This document shows positions 31,462-40,475 of a stretch of 64,000 bases of DNA, piece after piece; within the stretch, counting starts at the first letter, position 1; each line of letters starts with the position of its first letter. The translations under genes and the position numbers were made by a program. Under the pieces are notes generated by a model. It did not search any database, was not told the DNA's origin, and worked only from the letters and a program-made list of their open reading frames with translations. The stretch lies in the NCBI RefSeq assembly GCF_003259695.1, contig NZ_PZJH01000003.1, positions 62,001 through 126,000 on the forward strand, given 5' to 3'. Source of the stretch: Macrococcus epidermidis. Its GTDB lineage: Bacteria > Bacillota > Bacilli > Staphylococcales > Staphylococcaceae.

Positions 31462-33945
31462 ATGAATAAAAAGATAGTAATCGTTGGTGGCGTAGCAGGT
31501 GGGGCGTCATTAGTAGCACGTTTAAGAAGATTAAATGAACAAGATGAAATTACTTTAATTGAGCGAGGTAGTTACGTTTCTTTTGCTAATTGTGGCTTGC
31601 CATATCATATCGGTGAGGAAATAAAAGATAGAAGTAAATTGTTAATTCAGACCCCAGAACTCATGGAAAGCAGAATGAATATTAATGTGATGACAGATAC
31701 GAATGTTGTTGTAATTAATAGAGAAGACAAAACAATTACGATTGAGGCGGATGGACAACGTAGTGAGATTGCATACGACGTTTTAGTACTTTCAACTGGG
31801 GCTAAACCTATTCATGTACCAATTGAAGGTGCAGATTTTAAACATGTATTTTCTTTAAGAAATATTCCGGACATGGATAAAATTATTGCATATATTAAAG
31901 AAAATAATGTGAAGTCAACGGCAGTCGTTGGAGGAGGGTTCATTGGTTTAGAGATGGCTGAAAACTTGAAAGCATTAGACTTAGATGTTGCTTTATTTGA
32001 GTTAGGTGATCAAGTAATGCCTGGTATTGATATGGATATGGCAATTGAATTACATAATCATATGATAAATAAAGGTGTGGACTTACGATTAAAACAATCG
32101 ATTGAAAAGATAAATGAAAATACAGTGTTATCAAGTAATGGTGATGTCGTAAATGCAGACATGGTTATTATGGCTATTGGTGTATTACCAGAATCTACTT
32201 TAGCAGAAGAAGCAGGATTAGATTTGGGTGTGAAGAAAACGATTAAGACAAATGATGTATTCCAAACTTCAGATGCATCGATCTATGCCATTGGTGATGT
32301 TGCAGAAGTAACGCATGCGATTAGTGTACAAGATGTTCACATTCCACTTGCATGGATCGCTAATCGACAAGGCAGATTGCTTGCCGATCATTTAAATGGC
32401 AAGCAAGTTGAAAAATTCAATCCGATTGGTACAGCGATTGCTAAAGTGTTTGATTTAAATGTTGCAAGCACAGGTTTAAATGAGAAGGCTTTAAAAACTT
32501 TAGGAAAACAATATCATGTTATTCATGTGTCTGGTCAATCTAATGCAAGTTATTATCCTGGTGCAACGCCGATGACAATCAAAGTAATATTTTCTCCTGA
32601 AGGAGAGATTTACGGAGCGCAGATTGTCGGACGAAAAGGTGTAGATAAACGTATTGATCTAATTGCCAGTGCAATTACATTTGGTCAGAAAGTTACAGAT
32701 TTACAACGTATTGAAATTGCATATGCGCCACCCTTCTCATCTGCAAAAGATCCGGTGAATATGGCGGGATATATTGCACAAAATGTATTAGAAGATGACA
32801 TGAAATTGATGCAGGTGAGTGACATTGATGATACTGAACATCAGATTATCGATGTAAGAGAACCTATTGAATATGAAATGGGACATATTAAAGATGCTAA
32901 AAATATACCGTTAGGTGAGCTAAGAACACGTTTGTCAGAAATTGATAAAGAAATGCCGGTTGTTATTTATTGTCAGGTTGGACAACGTGGATATAATGCA
33001 GCTCGTATCTTAAAAAATGAAGGATTCGATGTTATTAATTTAGATGGTGGTTACAAATTATATAAACAGAATTACTTATCGCAACCACAAAATATATCAA
33101 AATCACCTCAAAGAATGAATGATATGAATATAAACAATAAAGAAGAAAAGATAACAAATACTGAACAAAGTGGAGATGTAAAACAAATGATGTTAAGAGA
33201 AGATAGAAGATTTGTAGAAGCAAGTGGATTGCAATGTCCAGGTCCAATATTAAAAGTAAAAGGAAATTTAGATGGTATGCAGGATGGTGAACAACTAGAA
33301 ATCCACGTTACAGACTTTGGTTTCTGTCAGGATATCGAATCATGGGCTAAAGTGACAGGCAATACAGTTGTAAAGAATGAGACAGAAGGAAACAAAGTCA
33401 TTGCCGTAATTCAAAAGGGTAAGCGTTTACCGGTGAATGTGATGGACGATAGTAATGGTCATCAATTAGTTGAAACTAAGACCGGTGCTACGATGGTTGT
33501 GTTTAGCGGAGATTTAGATAAAGCCTTAGCATCATTTATTATAGCGACTGGGGCAGCTTCTATGGGTAAAGAAGTGACGATGTTCTTTACTTTCTGGGGT
33601 CTAAATGTGATTAAACGACCAGGAATAAAAGTAGATAAACAAGGTTTAGATAAAATGTTTAGTCAGATGATGCCAAAACATGCTGGAAAATTACCTATCT
33701 CTAAAATGAACATGGGTGGTATGGGGTCTAGAATGATTAAACATGTTATGAATAAGAAGAAAGTAGATTCGTTAGAAGTGATGATTGAGAAAGCGCAAAG
33801 TATGGGCATCAAGATGGTAGCCTGCACAATGAGTATGGATATTATGGCTGTTTCACGTGAAGAGTTAATTGAAGGCGTTGAATATGGCGGTGTAGCGACA
33901 TACTTAGGTGATACTGAAAAAGCAAACTTAAACTTATTTATTTAA
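31462..33945 (+). CDS. CoA-disulfide reductase-rhodanese-TusA-DsrE fusion
   Basis: 827 residues with four parts in order. (1) About 1-445: FAD/NAD(P)H CoA-disulfide/persulfide reductase, with GGVAGGASLVARLRR and the single redox Cys44 (FANCGLPYHIG), and AIGDVAEV. (2) About 455-545: rhodanese with VIYCQVGQRGYNA (Cys near 504). (3) About 575-650: TusA with SGLQCPGPILKVKG. (4) About 670-827: DsrE-like domain with KMVACTMSMDIM. It probably reduces CoA persulfide and relays sulfane sulfur between its own domains. S. aureus CstA holds the rhodanese-TusA-DsrE parts without the reductase. AGGAGGAATAATAA sets the ATG. First gene of the divergent operon with cstB. Confidence 0.9.
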   Translation: MNKKIVIVGGVAGGASLVARLRRLNEQDEITLIERGSYVSFANCGLPYHIGEEIKDRSKLLIQTPELMESRMNINVMTDTNVVVINREDKTITIEADGQRSEIAYDVLVLSTGAKPIHVPIEGADFKHVFSLRNIPDMDKIIAYIKENNVKSTAVVGGGFIGLEMAENLKALDLDVALFELGDQVMPGIDMDMAIELHNHMINKGVDLRLKQSIEKINENTVLSSNGDVVNADMVIMAIGVLPESTLAEEAGLDLGVKKTIKTNDVFQTSDASIYAIGDVAEVTHAISVQDVHIPLAWIANRQGRLLADHLNGKQVEKFNPIGTAIAKVFDLNVASTGLNEKALKTLGKQYHVIHVSGQSNASYYPGATPMTIKVIFSPEGEIYGAQIVGRKGVDKRIDLIASAITFGQKVTDLQRIEIAYAPPFSSAKDPVNMAGYIAQNVLEDDMKLMQVSDIDDTEHQIIDVREPIEYEMGHIKDAKNIPLGELRTRLSEIDKEMPVVIYCQVGQRGYNAARILKNEGFDVINLDGGYKLYKQNYLSQPQNISKSPQRMNDMNINNKEEKITNTEQSGDVKQMMLREDRRFVEASGLQCPGPILKVKGNLDGMQDGEQLEIHVTDFGFCQDIESWAKVTGNTVVKNETEGNKVIAVIQKGKRLPVNVMDDSNGHQLVETKTGATMVVFSGDLDKALASFIIATGAASMGKEVTMFFTFWGLNVIKRPGIKVDKQGLDKMFSQMMPKHAGKLPISKMNMGGMGSRMIKHVMNKKKVDSLEVMIEKAQSMGIKMVACTMSMDIMAVSREELIEGVEYGGVATYLGDTEKANLNLFI

Positions 33946-33965
33946 TTGATAATGGAGGTAAAACA

Positions 33966-35297
33966 ATGTATTTTAAATCATTTTTTAATCAGCAATTAGC
34001 ACAAATGTCTTATTTAGTAGGTTGTCAAAAGACAGGAGAAGCAATCATCATCGATCCACTGAGAGATCTTACTCCTTATATTGAAGCTGCAGAGCAAGAA
34101 GGGCTGACGATTAATAAAGTAACTGAAACGCATATTCATGCAGACTTTGCTTCCGGGTTAAGAGAAGCGAATGAAACGTTAAATGCTAAAGCATTTGTCT
34201 CTGGATTAGGTGGAGATGACTGGTCATATCAGCATATTAATGGAGATTATCAATTACTAAAAGAAGACGATATTATTAATGTCGGCAATGTAAAACTTAA
34301 AGTAATCCATACACCAGGACATACGCCTGAAAGTATTAGTTTTCTGTTGTTTGATAATGCAACAGAAGTACCGATGGGACTCTTTACTGGAGACTTTATC
34401 TTCGTAGGAGATGTCGGTCGTCCGGATTTATTAGAAGAAGCAGCCGGCATAAAAGATACTACTGAAATCGGTGCAAAAGCAATGTTTGAATCGCTTAAAA
34501 AGATGGATGCATTACCAGATTATATTCAAATATGGCCAGGACATGGTGCAGGCAGTGCCTGTGGTAAGTCACTTGGTGCAGTTCCAGTAACAACTTTAGG
34601 ATATGAACGTGAAAAGAGCTGGGCATTTCAAATTAAAAATGAAGCAACTTTCATTAAAACATTAACAAGTGAACAACCAGAACCACCATATTATTTCAAA
34701 GAAATGAAACATATGAATCGTGATGGTGTAGCATTAATTGATAATGCCATAGTACCACCACTACAAAATTTATTTGACGGTATAAAGAGCATTGATTTAA
34801 GGGCGAAAGAAATTTTCTTAGATAATTTAAGTAAAGGTATTAACGTGCCGTATAACAGCAAATTTTTAGGATTTGTAGGATGGTATCTGGACTACGAAAC
34901 ACCGATTCAGTTAATTGGTTCGTTCGAAGACGTGCAGAACGCAGCAAATGATTTAAAATTAATAGGATTTGATAATGTGACTGGTTACGTTAAAAATGTG
35001 ACTGGTGGATCAATGCAACAAATTGAACCACAACATTTCAAATCAATCGATCAAACACAAATTAATATTTTGGATGTACGCAACAATCAGGAATGGCAAG
35101 AATCACATTTTGATAATGCAAAACATGTCCATTTTGGTAAATTAGAAAAAGAGGAAATACCATTTAAAAAAGATGAAAGAGTTTATGTTCATTGTCAATC
35201 AGGTGTCAGAAGTGCGATAGCAGTGAGTGTGTTACATCGATTAGGATATAACGATATTATTAATATTAAAGGTGGATATAGCGCTGTTAAACAGTAA
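33966..35297 (+). CDS. cstB: Persulfide dioxygenase-rhodanese CstB
   Basis: 443 residues, the length of S. aureus CstB. N-terminal metallo-beta-lactamase domain: THIHADF.SGLREAN (iron-binding His/Asp), HTPGHTPESISFLL, TGDFIFVGDVGRPDL and WPGHGAGSACGK with the CstB-typical Cys. A degenerate linker rhodanese region follows, then a C-terminal rhodanese with VYVHCQSGVRSAIAVS (active Cys). CstB oxidises persulfides to thiosulfate. Lies 20 bp behind the reductase fusion with GGAGG, one operon. No sulfide:quinone reductase gene follows, unlike S. aureus. Confidence 0.92.
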   Translation: MYFKSFFNQQLAQMSYLVGCQKTGEAIIIDPLRDLTPYIEAAEQEGLTINKVTETHIHADFASGLREANETLNAKAFVSGLGGDDWSYQHINGDYQLLKEDDIINVGNVKLKVIHTPGHTPESISFLLFDNATEVPMGLFTGDFIFVGDVGRPDLLEEAAGIKDTTEIGAKAMFESLKKMDALPDYIQIWPGHGAGSACGKSLGAVPVTTLGYEREKSWAFQIKNEATFIKTLTSEQPEPPYYFKEMKHMNRDGVALIDNAIVPPLQNLFDGIKSIDLRAKEIFLDNLSKGINVPYNSKFLGFVGWYLDYETPIQLIGSFEDVQNAANDLKLIGFDNVTGYVKNVTGGSMQQIEPQHFKSIDQTQINILDVRNNQEWQESHFDNAKHVHFGKLEKEEIPFKKDERVYVHCQSGVRSAIAVSVLHRLGYNDIINIKGGYSAVKQ

Positions 35298-35322
35298 AAT
35301 AAATTATCTTTATAATATTGAC

Positions 35323-35343
35323 TTTAACTGCATTGTAGTTAAA
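35323..35343. repeat. Inverted repeat between cstB and the small HTH-like gene
   Basis: TTTAACT (35323-35329) and AGTTAAA (35337-35343) flank 7 nt. TTGACT at 35318-35323 touches the left arm, so it may be an operator at a separate promoter for the next ORF. Confidence 0.35.
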
Positions 35344-35379
35344 AATATGAATTAATTCATACAAATAAAGAGGGATATT

Positions 35380-35553
35380 ATGCACAAAGATTTTGTGACA
35401 GATGAAGAGATTCATGCAATGGGTGTGCCTTTTGATTTACTATCTACCTGGATGACGAATGGTTTAATTCAGGTCGCGTACCAGGCAAATCATATTCGCT
35501 ACTTCTGGACAAAGGATGTAAATTTATTAAAACAGCAATTTAATATAAAATAA
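35380..35553 (+). CDS. Small winged-helix/excisionase-like protein
   Basis: 57 residues, too short for many gene callers. GAGGG sits before the ATG. TDEEIHAMGVPFDLLSTWMTNGLIQVAYQANHIRYFWTKDVNLLKQQF has the layout of a MerR/excisionase-type helix-turn-helix (helix, G-V, helix with W-x-x-N-G-L-I, wing with R-Y-F, D-V). It ends inside a strong terminator hairpin. Position 82 bp after cstB on the same strand suggests a link with sulfur stress, but function is unknown. Confidence 0.5.
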   Translation: MHKDFVTDEEIHAMGVPFDLLSTWMTNGLIQVAYQANHIRYFWTKDVNLLKQQFNIK

Positions 35554-35592
35554 AACAGCGGCATCTTTAAAATAAGATGCTGCTGTTTTTTA
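35552..35592. terminator. Bidirectional terminator
   Basis: AACAGCGGCATCTT (35554-35567) pairs with AAGATGCTGCTGTT (35574-35587) with one G-T pair, then T6. A run on the left serves the minus-strand DUF1722 gene, whose stop lies in the stem. Confidence 0.9.
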
Positions 35593-35938
35593 AATATTGT
35601 ACATCATATTTTTCAGCAAGCTGCTTAAGTAATGTATGAAGTTCTGATTCTTTATTATCAAAGTTTTGAATAAATGTTCGATATTGTGATTTTTCATCTT
35701 CAGTAGCAATTTTTTTGAAATATCCCCACATATGCTGATAGCTATTTAACTTCGAGCCTCGCGTTGGTGTCATGCGATATGTTTCATCAATAATTTGTTC
35801 TAATATGTGTATATCATCCAGTTGTTCACGCATCAATTGACGAATAAAGTTATATTGATTCTGGTTATAGTACATCACTTTATACTTTTCTTTTCGCCAC
35901 AGCTTTTCAACTGCTTTCTTTCTTTCTTTATTCACCAT
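35567..35938 (-). CDS. DUF1722 (YbgA-like) protein
   Basis: 123 residues. LWRKEKYKVMYYNQNQYNFIRQLMREQ and the central NSYQHMWGYFKKIATEDEKSQYRTFIQNFDN match the YbgA family (H/W...Y, then H-x-x-GYFK). Some family members are fused to DUF523 and linked to photoreactivation or thiouracil metabolism, but the activity is unknown. Its start overlaps the TIGR01777 epimerase by 11 bp, so the two are co-translated. Confidence 0.75.
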   Translation of the reverse strand: MVNKERKKAVEKLWRKEKYKVMYYNQNQYNFIRQLMREQLDDIHILEQIIDETYRMTPTRGSKLNSYQHMWGYFKKIATEDEKSQYRTFIQNFDNKESELHTLLKQLAEKYDVQYLKNSSILF

Positions 35939-36821
35939 ACAACTGCTCCAGAGCTAACTGAACTGTAGGATATTTAAATGTATATCCGGCCTGCAATAGA
36001 TGATCAGGTAATACGCTTTGTCCTTTTGTAACCATTACGGATTGCTCTCCTAGTACAATGTCCATTACTTTGTTGGGTACTTTCGTCCAGTGTGGTCGGT
36101 GTATAACACGCGCAATGGTTGTTCCGAGCTGTTGTTGTGTTACAGGTTGAGGAGAAGTCATATTAAATATACCTGTTAATTGTTTGTCATAAATATAAAG
36201 CATACTTTCTGCAAGATCCTCGATATGAATCCAGCTGTAAGGTTGCTGTCCATCACCAATATTACCACCTGCAAAGTATTGATAAGGCTTTAACATCAAA
36301 GGTAATGCCCCACCTTGGTTAGAAAAAACTACTCCAAATCTGCAGATTGCTGTTTCTACACCTAAAGCTTCAATTTTTCGAGCTGCTTGTTCCCATAGAT
36401 AAATAGTCTTTGATAAGAAATCAAACGGTGAGAATACATTGGTTTCGTTATAAGTTAAAGATTTAGAAGCGGGATAATAACCTACCGCACTTGCTGATAT
36501 AAAGAATGGTTTCTTGTTAAGAGATTTGAATAATGGCATAAGCTTTTCAGTACTTTCAACACGACTTTTAATGATCGCTTCTTTGTGTTCTTTCGTCCAT
36601 CTGTTATTTAAGGATGCACCAGCCAGATTAACTACTAAATCTAGTTGTGGTATTGCCTGATACCAATCATCTTGTTGCCAGTTGACATAGCTGATGCCAG
36701 TCGAACTTTGTTTATTGCTTCTCGTTGTAATATAAATATGCGCATTTTTATATTTTTGCTGAATAGTGTTTATAAGAGCTGAACCTACTAGTCCTGTACC
36801 GCCTGTGATTAAAATGTTCAT
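35928..36821 (-). CDS. TIGR01777-family SDR epimerase (SulA/YfcH-like)
   Basis: 297 residues, cytosolic. Rossmann start MNILITGGTGLVGSALI, then VVNLAGASLNNRWT, SRVESTEKL, ISASAVGYYP (family-typical SAVGYY), and YSWIHIEDLAE and NMTSPQPVTQQQ toward the end. This atypical short-chain dehydrogenase family is widely conserved; substrate unknown. GGAGG 6 nt upstream fixes the ATG at 36821; the in-frame TTG before it is part of the spacer. Pairs with the DUF1722 gene. Confidence 0.88.
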   Translation of the reverse strand: MNILITGGTGLVGSALINTIQQKYKNAHIYITTRSNKQSSTGISYVNWQQDDWYQAIPQLDLVVNLAGASLNNRWTKEHKEAIIKSRVESTEKLMPLFKSLNKKPFFISASAVGYYPASKSLTYNETNVFSPFDFLSKTIYLWEQAARKIEALGVETAICRFGVVFSNQGGALPLMLKPYQYFAGGNIGDGQQPYSWIHIEDLAESMLYIYDKQLTGIFNMTSPQPVTQQQLGTTIARVIHRPHWTKVPNKVMDIVLGEQSVMVTKGQSVLPDHLLQAGYTFKYPTVQLALEQLYGE

Positions 36822-36976
36822 ATGCAACCTCCATCAGTATTGGTATTTTATACTATTATAGCGATTATCAATTATTTATTCATTGGAAATGATTATTTAT
36901 TGATCATTAAACCCCTAAATCGCAATGTTTTAGAACGAATATTTAATTAAATATTCAGAATAATCAATAAATACTA

Positions 36977-37005
36977 TTGCAACATGTAATATGTGACTAT
37001 ATAAT
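36977..37005 (+). promoter_or_regulatory. Promoter of the AGCS symporter
   Basis: TTGCAA (36977-36982), 17-nt spacer, TATAAT (37000-37005), 45 nt before the ATG. Confidence 0.7.
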
Positions 37006-37049
37006 AAAAAAGTAAGTATTTTTCGTTTATACATTAAAGGGGTGTAGTT

Positions 37050-38624
37050 ATGGAAAGTATTGTGAGTTTTCTAAATGAAATTGTGTGGAGCAAACCGTTA
37101 GTGTATGGGTTGTTAATTACAGGGATTTCATTTTCATTAATGATGAAGTTCTTTCAAGTCAGACATTTAAAAGAGATGATTCGACTAATGTTCCAAGGGG
37201 AGAAGTCGCCTACAGGGATTTCTAGTTTCCAGGCAATTGCTTTATCGCTTGCTGGACGTGTAGGGACGGGTAACATAGTCGGTGTTTCAACAGCGATCTA
37301 TATCGGTGGTCCAGGAGCAGTATTCTGGATGTGGATGACCGCATTTTTAGGTGCAAGTTCAGCGTTTATTGAGTCTACGCTAGCGCAAATTTATAAACGT
37401 GAAATTAATGGGGAGTATCGCGGTGGACCTGCTTACTATATAGAAGCAGGTATGAAAGGTGGATTTGCAAAAGGGTACGCTGCATTGTTTGCGGTACTTG
37501 CAATTATTTCTACAGCGTTACTTTTACCGGGTATTCAGTCGAATGCGATTGCAAGTTCAATGAAGAACGCATTTGGTGTTGAAGGATGGATTATCGGGGT
37601 AGTGCTTGCGATTGTTTTAGCTTTAATCATATTTGGAGGGGTACGCTGGATCGCTTCAGTAGCAACAGCAGTAGTACCATTTATGGCGATATTATATATT
37701 TTACTCGCAGTAGTGATTATCGTAATTAATTTTGATAAAGTACCTGGATTAATGGCATTGATTATTAAATCAGCATTTAATATGGAATCGGCATTTGGTG
37801 GAATTCTAGGTGCGATGATTGAAATCGGAGTAAAACGTGGTCTTTATTCAAATGAAGCAGGACAAGGTACAGGTCCGCATCCTGCAGCAGCTGCAGAAGT
37901 TTCACATCCTGCTAAACAAGGATTAGTTCAGGCATTCTCTGTATATGTCGATACATTGTTTGTTTGTACAGCAACAGCGTTAATTATTTTATTATCAGGA
38001 ACGTTCAATACGACAGATGGTACGATGAAAGGCGATATGCCAAACTTAATTAAAGATGGTGGTATATACGCAGTTAACGCAGATGGCGTGAAAGACTACT
38101 CAGGAACTGCAATGTATGTTCAGGCGGGTATTGATAAAGCATTCCATGGAAGTGGCTATCAGTTTGATCCGGCATATTCAGGCATTGGTTCATATTTCGT
38201 AGCAATTGCATTATTCTTCTTTGCGTTTACGACGATATTAGCATATGCATATATCGCAGAAACAAATGTATCTTATTTAACGAAGAATAGTAGCGTGTCT
38301 TTGAATAAGTTTTTAATAAACGTTGCACGTTTAATTATTGTTGGCGCTACATTCTATGGTGCGATAAAAACAGCGGATGTGGCATGGGCAATGGGTGACT
38401 TAGGTGTAGGATTGATGGCATGGTGTAATATTATCGCAATATGGATTCTGCACAAACCTGCATTACGTGCGCTTAAGGATTTTGAGAGACAGAAGAAAGA
38501 GAAAGGGTCAGGGAAATATGCGATATATCAACCAGATCCAAGCGAACTACCGAATGCGACATTCTGGACAGTAGATTATCCGGAACGTTTAAGAAAAGAA
38601 CACTTTGATGAAAAAGTACATTAA
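37050..38624 (+). CDS. Alanine/glycine:cation symporter (AGCS family)
   Basis: 524 residues with about ten to eleven hydrophobic segments. SSFQAIALSLAGRVGTGNIVGVSTAIYIGGPGAVFWMWMTAFLGASSAFIESTLAQIYK is the AGCS signature; the central IGVKRGLYSNEAGQGTGPHPAAAAEVSHPAKQG and the late AYIAETNVSYL fit too. Brings in alanine or glycine with Na+ or H+. Single gene with its own promoter and terminator. Confidence 0.92.
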   Translation: MESIVSFLNEIVWSKPLVYGLLITGISFSLMMKFFQVRHLKEMIRLMFQGEKSPTGISSFQAIALSLAGRVGTGNIVGVSTAIYIGGPGAVFWMWMTAFLGASSAFIESTLAQIYKREINGEYRGGPAYYIEAGMKGGFAKGYAALFAVLAIISTALLLPGIQSNAIASSMKNAFGVEGWIIGVVLAIVLALIIFGGVRWIASVATAVVPFMAILYILLAVVIIVINFDKVPGLMALIIKSAFNMESAFGGILGAMIEIGVKRGLYSNEAGQGTGPHPAAAAEVSHPAKQGLVQAFSVYVDTLFVCTATALIILLSGTFNTTDGTMKGDMPNLIKDGGIYAVNADGVKDYSGTAMYVQAGIDKAFHGSGYQFDPAYSGIGSYFVAIALFFFAFTTILAYAYIAETNVSYLTKNSSVSLNKFLINVARLIIVGATFYGAIKTADVAWAMGDLGVGLMAWCNIIAIWILHKPALRALKDFERQKKEKGSGKYAIYQPDPSELPNATFWTVDYPERLRKEHFDEKVH

Positions 38625-38630
38625 GCATTA

Positions 38631-38655
38631 AAGACAGCCATTGCTGTCTTTTTTG
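38631..38655 (+). terminator. Terminator after the symporter
   Basis: AAGACAGC (38631-38638), loop CATT, GCTGTCTT (38643-38650), T6. Confidence 0.9.
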
Positions 38656-38686
38656 TGTTTAATATTCAGAGAGGAGTGCCACGCTA

Positions 38687-39547
38687 TTGAATAAAATATT
38701 TGTGAATGGAGTAAAAGTAATATTAGTATTATTTAATTTTTTTCTATTGAGTGCCTTTATTTTACTTTTTAATCAGAATTTTAAATTTGATTTAACTCAT
38801 TTTTTTGAGGCTTTCCCCCAATTTATTAAACAGTTAATGCATATCGATACAGTCACTTTTAAGACACCAGGTAGTTACATAGAACATCCGTTTTTATCTT
38901 TTATCTTTAGACCATGGCGAAATTCAATGCTTATTTTATTTTTAAGTATAATGCTCGGTACTATTTTAAGTATATTATGTGTTGTTATAGCTAAAAGATT
39001 TAAGTTAATTGATTACATAATGAAGCGATTCGTAAAAATTTTAGGTTATTTACCGGATATCTTTTATATTCCTTGTGTCATTATCTTTATTATCTTTTTT
39101 TATCAGCAAACAGGTATATTAATAATGGAAGTAGCAAGTTACGGGGAACAGGAAGCGATTGTATTTCCAGCAATCATGCTGTCTGTAATTCCATTTGTCC
39201 AGTTATATAAAATTTTGGATCAGGTGATTACTGAAGAACTGGATAAAGATTATGTAGTACTCGCACGCGCAAAAGGACTCAATGATTTTGAAATTCTGCA
39301 CAAGCATGTCTTGTCAAATGTATGGATAACATTTTACATCAATTTTAAGCAGGTCGTCTGGATGACGCTATCCAGTCTATTAATTATGGAAGTCATATTA
39401 GGTTATTTTGGCGCTACACAATTCTTATATTATTATCACGCCCCCATAATGTTGATGACGATATTGGTACTAATGTTTGTTCCGATATATATCGCGTTAT
39501 TTATCATTCAGAAACTCGTTGAATTTAGAACGGGGGTGAAGTTATGA
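38687..39547 (+). CDS. OppB/DppB-like ABC permease (orphan pair)
   Basis: 286 residues, about six hydrophobic segments and a BPD_transp_1 domain. The cytoplasmic coupling loop DQVITEELDKDYVVLARAKGLNDFEILHKHVLSNVW is the EAA motif of peptide/nickel permeases. Initiation appears to be TTG at 38687, 11 nt from GAGGAG. Ends overlapping the OppC-like partner by 4 bp. No ATPase or solute-binding protein lies next to it, so it must borrow partners or the gene set is incomplete. Confidence 0.82.
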   Translation: MNKIFVNGVKVILVLFNFFLLSAFILLFNQNFKFDLTHFFEAFPQFIKQLMHIDTVTFKTPGSYIEHPFLSFIFRPWRNSMLILFLSIMLGTILSILCVVIAKRFKLIDYIMKRFVKILGYLPDIFYIPCVIIFIIFFYQQTGILIMEVASYGEQEAIVFPAIMLSVIPFVQLYKILDQVITEELDKDYVVLARAKGLNDFEILHKHVLSNVWITFYINFKQVVWMTLSSLLIMEVILGYFGATQFLYYYHAPIMLMTILVLMFVPIYIALFIIQKLVEFRTGVKL

Positions 39548-40449
39548 GGAAGTTATTTAAGATATGGCTGGCATTGATTATCCTCATCTTACCTTTTATA
39601 ACAAGTGTCTTTTACTTTGATATGCTTCAGAACAAAGTAAAAGTATATAAATTTAACGTGATGACAAGTGAAATAAAAAATCCAGTGCCACCTGGCGTTG
39701 TCAATTGGTTCGGTACTGATCGCTTCGGCGCGTCAATATTTATGGAGAGCTGGCATGGATACCGCATCACGTTTATCTTTGTCATTGGTATTGTTCTTAT
39801 TTCATTTATCATTGCTGTTATTCTTGGAAGTTATCTCGCTTTTCGTAAAGGAACAGCAGATATTGTTACAGATGGATTTTTGAATGCATATTATTTTATA
39901 CCGCAGGCAATCGTTACATATATGTTGTTATTTCCGGTACTGACAGCAATAAAGGGTAAGTTTAGCTATGATATGCCGTTTAGAATAGGGTATATGTTAG
40001 TCGTGATTGCACTTGTGATGGTACCAACGACAATGGTAGTCGTTAGAGATCAGGTGAAACAAATATTGAATACAGAATACATGGATGCTGCAACCGTAAT
40101 TGGTGCCAGCAAGACACAAAAATTAATACGTCATGTTTATCCCAATATTAAGAATAGATTATTGATTATCTTTGTCCGCATGTTATATCAAGCATTAATG
40201 GTACTCAGCCATATTTCATTTTTCCGTATTTTCTTTGGAGGAACGAAGACATGCGATGGTTTTGAAGCATGTTTAGGCAATGATTTTACACTTATTATGC
40301 CAGAGCTTACGACATTATTAGGGTTTCATATGCCAGAGTTGTATTCTTCATGGTGGACATTTATGGTACCTTGTACATTTGTCGTGTTGATTTTAATAGC
40401 AATCCAAATGTTGGCCGATGCACTTGAAACAGAATATAAATCTATGTAA
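39544..40449 (+). CDS. OppC/DppC-like ABC permease (orphan pair)
   Basis: 301 residues. N-terminal membrane segment, NWFGTDRFGASIFMESWHGYRITF (the OppC LGTD.xGRD region), further segments, and the EAA loop LNTEYMDAATVIGASKTQKLIRHVYPNI. An insert before the last segment (about 226-260, with two Cys in GGTKTCDGFEACLGNDF) is unusual for OppC. ATGA overlap with the OppB-like gene shows coupling. Confidence 0.82.
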   Translation: MRKLFKIWLALIILILPFITSVFYFDMLQNKVKVYKFNVMTSEIKNPVPPGVVNWFGTDRFGASIFMESWHGYRITFIFVIGIVLISFIIAVILGSYLAFRKGTADIVTDGFLNAYYFIPQAIVTYMLLFPVLTAIKGKFSYDMPFRIGYMLVVIALVMVPTTMVVVRDQVKQILNTEYMDAATVIGASKTQKLIRHVYPNIKNRLLIIFVRMLYQALMVLSHISFFRIFFGGTKTCDGFEACLGNDFTLIMPELTTLLGFHMPELYSSWWTFMVPCTFVVLILIAIQMLADALETEYKSM

Positions 40450-40475
40450 AAAGCAGGATATTAAATATCCTGCCT
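40446..40475 (-). terminator. Terminator of the esterase gene
   Basis: GCAGGATATT-A-AATATCCTGC (40453-40473) is a perfect inverted repeat; on the minus strand it is followed by T5. It overlaps the esterase stop codon. Confidence 0.75.

Noticed and set aside
36822..36976. Fur box between the epimerase gene and the symporter gene
   Set aside because: ATGATTATTTATTGATCA-like stretches look similar at first but do not match the 7-1-7 inverted repeat well.
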